Shown here piece after piece: positions 14,994-19,174 of a stretch of DNA of 19,174 nt (position 1 is its first letter; each line of letters opens with the position of its first letter). A model generated the notes under the pieces. It searched no databases. It was given only the letters and a program-made list of their open reading frames with translations, and was not told where the DNA came from. Source of the DNA: Verrucomicrobiales bacterium (lineage in GTDB: Bacteria; Verrucomicrobiota; Verrucomicrobiia; Verrucomicrobiales; DEV007); the NCBI GenBank assembly GCA_007123695.1, contig SLGN01000282.1, positions 1-19,174 of the forward strand, given 5' to 3'. A program made the position numbers and the translations under genes.

Positions 14994-17000
14994 ATGATCG
15001 CCGCCATGAAACTCGTCGGCATCTTCGCAGGCGGAATCGCCGCCCTCGGTCTCGGCTTCGCGGCGGGGAGCTGGACGTCCGTCGGCACGAACCGCCGGAG
15101 CCCGGGGGACACGCCGCCGGGCGAGGCCATCACCTTTCGCGGAAACGGGGGTTCCACGGAGAGCCGCGGGGAAGGGCTCCCGCGATCCGGCTCCTTCGTC
15201 GTCCACTCCTCCTACGGCGAGGCGCGAGAGAGGCTAGAGGAGCTGCTGGCGAGCGACCGGCGGCTCACCATGTACGAACGCCACTACACCCCCATCGTCA
15301 GCGAGCGCATCCTCGAGGAGGTCGAAGGCGTCTTCGCCCTCGCCAAGGCCGGAGATCTGACCGCCTTCATCGCCGGATTCGAGGGTGACGAAGAGGACCA
15401 TCCCATTCTCGGACTCGCCTTCGCGGCCCTGGCCCGGATTTCCCCGCCACAGGCCGCCGAGGCGTTCTTGGCCAGATGGCGAGTCGGGCAAGCCGGCAAC
15501 GACCGCCACCCTGGCCTTGTCGAAGTCGTTCGCGAATGGGAACGGCGCGATTCCCTCGCCGCCGAGCGTTGGATCGCCAGTCTCGAGGACGATGCCCTCC
15601 GCAAGGCGGCGAGACAGACCTTTCTCACGATGAAGGCGGGGTCCGATCCCTCGGCGGCGCTCGCCGACCTTGCGGAAATCGATCCGGACAAGGGCTACGG
15701 CTTCGCCACCATCCTCGGCGAGACCCTCGATCTCCGGCGGCTTCCCGAGGTGGCCCAGCGCTTTCTGGAAGCCCGGGACGATGGCTCGAATTCCGCAGCG
15801 ATGCTTCCCTCCCTTCTCTCCGCCTGGGGAGCGCGCGATGCCGAGTCGATGGCGGACTGGCTTCTCAATCAGGATCTCGAAGCCATCGGCGCCGACTTCG
15901 TGCAGCAGTCCCTCTACGGACTGGTCGCCACAGATCCGGAGGGGTTTCTCGAGAGAATCGCCCCCGAGCTTCCGACACAGCCGATGCTCGGTCGAATCGC
16001 GGGCCAAGCCTGGTGGGGCTTGCTCGTCGACGAGGGCAAGGAGGCGTCCGCCATGAAATGGCTCGGCGAAAACATCGAGTCGGCGAGCGGCTTCGGCGGA
16101 TGGGAGATCGCCGATCACTTCGCCAAGCGCGGCGATTGGACTCCTGCCAAAACCGAGCGGATCCTCGCGGAGCTGGCGAAGCTTCCCCCTTCCGACGCCC
16201 TCGCCGCCTTCTCCCACGACTTTCTCGAGCGACTCTCCCGATACCAGCCCAAGGCGGTCCTCGACTTCGCCCTCGATCGGCTGCCGCTCGGCTCGCGAGC
16301 CGACCACACTCTCGCCATGGCCGTCGGCAACTGGGCCTCGAGCGACCCCGAAGCCGCAATCCGGTGGAGTCTCGAAAATCTGGAATCGGAAGAGGCCCGC
16401 TCCCAAGGGCTTCGCTTCGCGATCTCGAAATGGGGAGCGAAGGATCCCCGGGCCGCCGCCGCCACGGCGATGGCCTTTCCGGAGAAGGAGCGTGCCAGTG
16501 CCTTTGGGGGACTCGCCTTGCAATGGGCCGAAAAGGATCCCGAGAGCGTCCTTTCCTATCTCAGGGAATCGTCCGATCCCGAGGCGGTCTCCTCCCTCAC
16601 CCGAAACTCCTTCCGCCGTTTTTCGGAACGGAATCGCGGCCCCGCCTACATCCAGGAAGCCCTCGCCATGCCGCCCGGCAAGATGCGGCACGACGCCGTG
16701 CGCGGGCTCTTCGAGGGCTGGGCGCTCTCCGACCTCAAGGCCGGAGTCGAGGCGATGGAGCGGGTTCCCGAGGGCAGCCTTCGCAACGCGGCCATCCAGG
16801 GATTCAACGGCTTCGCCATCCGCAGCGACCCGGGACTCGCGATCGAGCTCGCCACCCGGATTTCGGTCCCCGCCACGCGCGAACGCGAGCTGGTGAGCCG
16901 GGGTCGCGCCTGGCTGAGGGCCAACCCCGAGGCGGCCAAGGCGGCAATCCGGGGAAATCCTGCCATTCCCGAGTCCGTGAAGGGCGAAATCCTCAAGTAG
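14994..17000 (+). CDS. Signal-anchored helical-repeat protein (paralog 1)
   Basis: A 668-residue protein. An in-frame ATG at 15006 (MKLVGIFAGG) is an equally good start; neither has a clear ribosome site. Residues ~5-27 form an uncleaved anchor or signal peptide (IFAGGIAALGLGFAAG), so the bulk lies outside the cytoplasm. A short low-complexity linker is followed from residue ~75 by alpha-helical repeats of ~35 residues. Their recurring core is a Trp, then a small polar turn with DP, then Ala-rich helix and another Trp: NWASSDPEAAIRWSLEN, KWGAKDPRAAAATA, QWAEKDPESVLSYL. This is a TPR/HEAT-like solenoid that probably scaffolds proteins. No catalytic motif is visible. It is followed 9 bp later by a related gene and very likely co-transcribed with it. 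I know of similar large repeat proteins in Verrucomicrobiota but no assigned function. Confidence 0.85.
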   Translation: MIAAMKLVGIFAGGIAALGLGFAAGSWTSVGTNRRSPGDTPPGEAITFRGNGGSTESRGEGLPRSGSFVVHSSYGEARERLEELLASDRRLTMYERHYTPIVSERILEEVEGVFALAKAGDLTAFIAGFEGDEEDHPILGLAFAALARISPPQAAEAFLARWRVGQAGNDRHPGLVEVVREWERRDSLAAERWIASLEDDALRKAARQTFLTMKAGSDPSAALADLAEIDPDKGYGFATILGETLDLRRLPEVAQRFLEARDDGSNSAAMLPSLLSAWGARDAESMADWLLNQDLEAIGADFVQQSLYGLVATDPEGFLERIAPELPTQPMLGRIAGQAWWGLLVDEGKEASAMKWLGENIESASGFGGWEIADHFAKRGDWTPAKTERILAELAKLPPSDALAAFSHDFLERLSRYQPKAVLDFALDRLPLGSRADHTLAMAVGNWASSDPEAAIRWSLENLESEEARSQGLRFAISKWGAKDPRAAAATAMAFPEKERASAFGGLALQWAEKDPESVLSYLRESSDPEAVSSLTRNSFRRFSERNRGPAYIQEALAMPPGKMRHDAVRGLFEGWALSDLKAGVEAMERVPEGSLRNAAIQGFNGFAIRSDPGLAIELATRISVPATRERELVSRGRAWLRANPEAAKAAIRGNPAIPESVKGEILK

Positions 17001-17009
17001 GCGACTGGC

Positions 17010-18974
17010 ATGAAACCTCTCGCGAAGGCGCTTCTCTTCTTCCTCCTCGCCTCGCTCGGCTACGCGGCGGGCCAGCGCCTGCCCCGTACGCCTTCCTCCG
17101 CCCTTACGGATCGCGGCGTCGAGGCGGCGGAGTCCCCGCACCCGCGCGACGCCTCGCGCCAGGGCGACGGCGCTGAACTCGGCTTCCCCGAATTGCGGCC
17201 GCGACTGCAAGAGCTTGCCTCTGCCTCCTCCTGGCGATGGGGCGCGTCCTATTTCCTCGAAGGAAAGCGCCCCGGTCAGGGTGCCTTGGAGCTCGAGCGC
17301 ATTTTCGCCAGGGCGACAAGGGATCAGCTCGTCGCGTTTTTCGCCGAAGAGGAGGATCCTTCGAAAACCGGCCCCGCCATCCTCGCGGCGGCCTACGGTC
17401 GTCTCGCCGAACTCTCCCCCGAGGAAGCGGTCGCCATTTGGACCGATCAATTCCGCCGCACGGGGAACGGAGACGGCGCCGAGGCGATCGCGAGGACATG
17501 GGGATCGACGGACCCCGCCGCCACCGAGCGATGGATCGACGGGCTGACCGACCCGAAGCTCAAGGTCAAGGCGCTCTTCGGCCTGCTCGACGTCGCCCTC
17601 GAGACCGCGCCCGACCTCGTCGAGCGCCGCGTTGGCGAGATCCGGGGCGAGGATTTCAATTTCACCTTTTCCACGAGCCACCTCGTCGCCCGCCTTGCCC
17701 GCCAGGCGCCCCCGGAGAAACTCGGCGCGCTCGCCGAACGGGTCCTCGCCGAAACGCAGGACAATTGGGAATACCAAAACCAGCTCGTCGCGCTCCTCGA
17801 AGTCTGGGGCGAGCGGGACGGGCCCGCCATGATGGCCTGGCTGCTCGCCCAGAAACCCGGTCGGCTAATGGACCATGTCGTTCCCCGCGCCGTCGAGGCC
17901 CGCTCCAAGGCCGACCCCGCCGCCTTCCTCCGCGAGATCGGCCCCTCCCTCGGCGAGAACGAAGCGATCGGGGAGATCGTCGGCCAGGCTTGGCTGAAGT
18001 GGCTCGCCCGCGAACCCGAGGGCGAGGCGATCCGTTGGCTGGAAAAACACGGGGACCATGTCCGGATCAACCAACGGTCCATGTGGATCAACCGGATCAC
18101 GGACGCGCAGCAGGCGGACGCCGCTCTCTCGCAGCTCGCCGGGCTGGCCGACGTGGAGATCAAGACGCAGGCGGCTCGGGCGATCCTGCACCATCTCGGC
18201 CAAGTGGCCCCGAAGTCCGCCCTCGCCCATGCCCACCATTTTCTGTCTCCTGGAAGGGAAACCGACATGTTCCTTGCCGGCACCCTCAGCGGGCTCGCGC
18301 GATCCGGCGAGCCCTCCGAAGCTCTCGATTGGGCCTTGGCGAACCTGGAGGCCGGCGAGGGGAAAAACGACGCGGTGCGCTGGGTCATGTCCGAGTGGGT
18401 CAATTCCTCCCCCGCGGAGGCGGCCCGGCGGGCGGGCGAGCTGCCCGAAAAACTGAGGAACGAGGCCTTCAACGGAATCGCCTACCGCTGGGCCGAGCGG
18501 GCTCCCGAGCAGATGCTCGACTACCTGGCAAAGGTCTCCGACCCGGACGCGCACACCGCCCTCGCCCGGCACGGTTTCTGGAGCCTCGGCTACCACCGGG
18601 GCGGCGAAGCCCACCTCGCCAAAGCCCTCGCCCTGCCGCACGAGGCAATGCGCACGCAGGCCGTCGAGGGTCTCTTCGGAGGCTGGTCGCGGGCCAACCT
18701 CGAATCCTCCGCCGAGGCTCTCGGGACCATGGAGCGCGGCCCGATCCGCGACGCCGCCGTCGCCGCCTTCGTCTCGAGCGCCCGCTGGACCGACCGCGAG
18801 GCCGCCGTCGTCTGGTCTCTCGACATCACCGACCCGGGGAAGCGTCGCGAAGTCGCCATGCAGCAGAGCCGCTACTGGCTCAACGCCGACCGCAAGGCCG
18901 CCGAGAAATGGATCGCCGCAAGCGAATCCCTGCCCGCCGAATGGAAGGCCGAACTGCTGAAGCCGGCCAAGTAG
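17010..18974 (+). CDS. Signal-anchored helical-repeat protein (paralog 2)
   Basis: A 654-residue protein starting 9 bp after the first paralog. The N-terminal MKPLAKALLFFLLASLGYAAG is a signal peptide or anchor of the same type. The linker is followed by the same Trp/DP/Ala repeat pattern: TWGSTDPAATERWIDG, VWGERDGPAMMAWLL, RWAERAPEQMLDYLAK. The two proteins align along their whole length: QAWLKWLAREPEGEAIRWL matches QAWWGLLVDEGKEASAMKWL in paralog 1, AVEGLFGGW matches AVRGLFEGW, and the C-termini both end in a charged helix with (E/A)(I/L)LK. They therefore arose by gene duplication and have since diverged considerably. Differences concentrate in the linker and mid-repeats, which may bind different partners. 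No enzymatic motif is seen. An AT-rich spacer of 119 bp separates it from the RAYT gene. Confidence 0.85.
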   Translation: MKPLAKALLFFLLASLGYAAGQRLPRTPSSALTDRGVEAAESPHPRDASRQGDGAELGFPELRPRLQELASASSWRWGASYFLEGKRPGQGALELERIFARATRDQLVAFFAEEEDPSKTGPAILAAAYGRLAELSPEEAVAIWTDQFRRTGNGDGAEAIARTWGSTDPAATERWIDGLTDPKLKVKALFGLLDVALETAPDLVERRVGEIRGEDFNFTFSTSHLVARLARQAPPEKLGALAERVLAETQDNWEYQNQLVALLEVWGERDGPAMMAWLLAQKPGRLMDHVVPRAVEARSKADPAAFLREIGPSLGENEAIGEIVGQAWLKWLAREPEGEAIRWLEKHGDHVRINQRSMWINRITDAQQADAALSQLAGLADVEIKTQAARAILHHLGQVAPKSALAHAHHFLSPGRETDMFLAGTLSGLARSGEPSEALDWALANLEAGEGKNDAVRWVMSEWVNSSPAEAARRAGELPEKLRNEAFNGIAYRWAERAPEQMLDYLAKVSDPDAHTALARHGFWSLGYHRGGEAHLAKALALPHEAMRTQAVEGLFGGWSRANLESSAEALGTMERGPIRDAAVAAFVSSARWTDREAAVVWSLDITDPGKRREVAMQQSRYWLNADRKAAEKWIAASESLPAEWKAELLKPAK

Positions 18975-19040
18975 GCCAACCCCTCCCTCACTCCCCGTCT
19001 CCCTTTAGTCCAGGGAAGAACGACATGCAGATAAATATTT

Positions 19041-19083
19041 ACCAGGTATATAGAAGGATTTGACAAACACAAACAACCAGGTA
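19041..19083. repeat. Two direct ACCAGGTA boxes upstream of the RAYT gene
   Basis: ACCAGGTA occurs at 19041-19048 and again at 19076-19083 in AT-rich DNA, 35 bp apart start to start. ACCAGGT is nearly palindromic (ACCWGGT). The second copy overlaps the proposed -10 element. It matches the box type found in the 14.5-14.7 kb island. Confidence 0.6.
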
Positions 19084-19087
19084 TTTT
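19060..19087 (+). promoter_or_regulatory. Candidate sigma-70-type promoter of the RAYT gene
   Basis: TTGACA (19060-19065), a perfect -35 element, is followed after 16 bp by TATTTT (19082-19087). Transcription would begin within a base or so of the ATG at 19094, implying a leaderless message; no Shine-Dalgarno is present. An ACCAGGT box lies between and overlaps the two elements, where a bound protein would block RNA polymerase. Confidence 0.5.
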
Positions 19088-19093
19088 TTCTAC

Positions 19094-19174
19094 ATGAGCA
19101 GACGAATCGTTGCATCCGGGCGCAGTTTCTACCACTGCATTTCGCGCGTCGTGGACCGGCGCATCGTCTTCCAT
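19094..19174 (+). CDS. REP-associated tyrosine transposase (Y1_Tnp/RAYT), N-terminal fragment
   Basis: Only the first 27 codons are inside the window. They read MSRRIVASGRSFYHCISRV followed by VDRRIVFH, which is the characteristic N-terminal strand of the HUH (Y1) transposase family: a basic start, then G-x-x-(Y/F)H-(V/C)-x-x-R, then a residue pair before the first helix. RAYT proteins are single-strand nucleases that act on REP-type hairpins, and their genes usually stand alone without terminal inverted repeats. The catalytic HUH motif and Tyr lie beyond the window, so integrity cannot be judged. The base composition just upstream is far more AT-rich than the surroundings, which fits an acquired element. 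Confidence 0.8.
   Translation, partial: MSRRIVASGRSFYHCISRVVDRRIVFH

Noticed and set aside
15234..17777. Long minus-strand open frame of 847 codons
   Set aside because: It is antisense to both helical-repeat paralogs and lacks any start context or domain; the paralogs align to each other in the plus frame.
19000..19016. TCCCT/AGGGA hairpin after the second helical-repeat gene as a terminator
   Set aside because: Five-base-pair stem with no T-run directly after it; too weak to call.

Overview
The window is GC-rich, double-stranded chromosomal DNA with tightly packed genes on both strands. I read it as Verrucomicrobiota, probably class Verrucomicrobiae. The reasons are a PTPDL-type secreted protein, a tandem pair of large signal-anchored helical-repeat proteins, a Tat-exported TIM-barrel protein, a REP-associated (RAYT) transposase, and weak or missing Shine-Dalgarno sequences at several starts. 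The lineage is inferred from gene content alone, because no rRNA or tRNA gene is present.

Layout. Positions 1-2475 (minus) hold an exported TPR protein with an embedded HExxH metallopeptidase domain, cut by the window start. Divergent from it, 2638-3372 (plus) encodes a small secreted protein with a possible caspase-like His/Cys arrangement. Positions 3487-5360 (plus) carry a compact cofactor pair, bioB (biotin synthase) and folP (dihydropteroate synthase), 5 bp apart. The last third of a VapC-type PIN toxin follows as a relic. Positions 5613-6446 (minus) hold a secreted beta-helix gene broken by two mutually compensating frameshifts. Upstream of it, 6540-7769 (minus) encodes an RlmI-like rRNA methyltransferase. 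Positions 7922-8833 (plus) encode a Tat-signal sugar isomerase/epimerase-like TIM barrel. Facing it tail to tail, 8922-10511 (minus) encodes the PTPDL-type protein with a proline-rich tail and a C-terminal membrane anchor.

Positions 10660-14361 (plus) form the most system-like locus. It is a three-gene operon with overlapping reading frames: a ParA/MinD-like ATPase whose P-loop lysine is arginine, a very acidic disordered protein ending in a roadblock/LC7-like domain, and an ~11-TM protein with GT-C glycosyltransferase features. The arrangement suggests a positioning module (ATPase plus adaptor) tied to a membrane glycosyltransferase. That function is inference.

Positions 14362-14993 form a gene-poor stretch with an AT-rich island, CCWGG-centred boxes and a 9-bp tandem repeat. 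Positions 14994-18974 (plus) hold the two helical-repeat paralogs, 9 bp apart. The window ends inside a RAYT gene (19094 onward). Its upstream AT-rich sequence carries the same type of ACCAGGT box as the 14.5-14.7 kb island, so the two sites may share a mobile-element history. No CRISPR array, rRNA or tRNA was seen.
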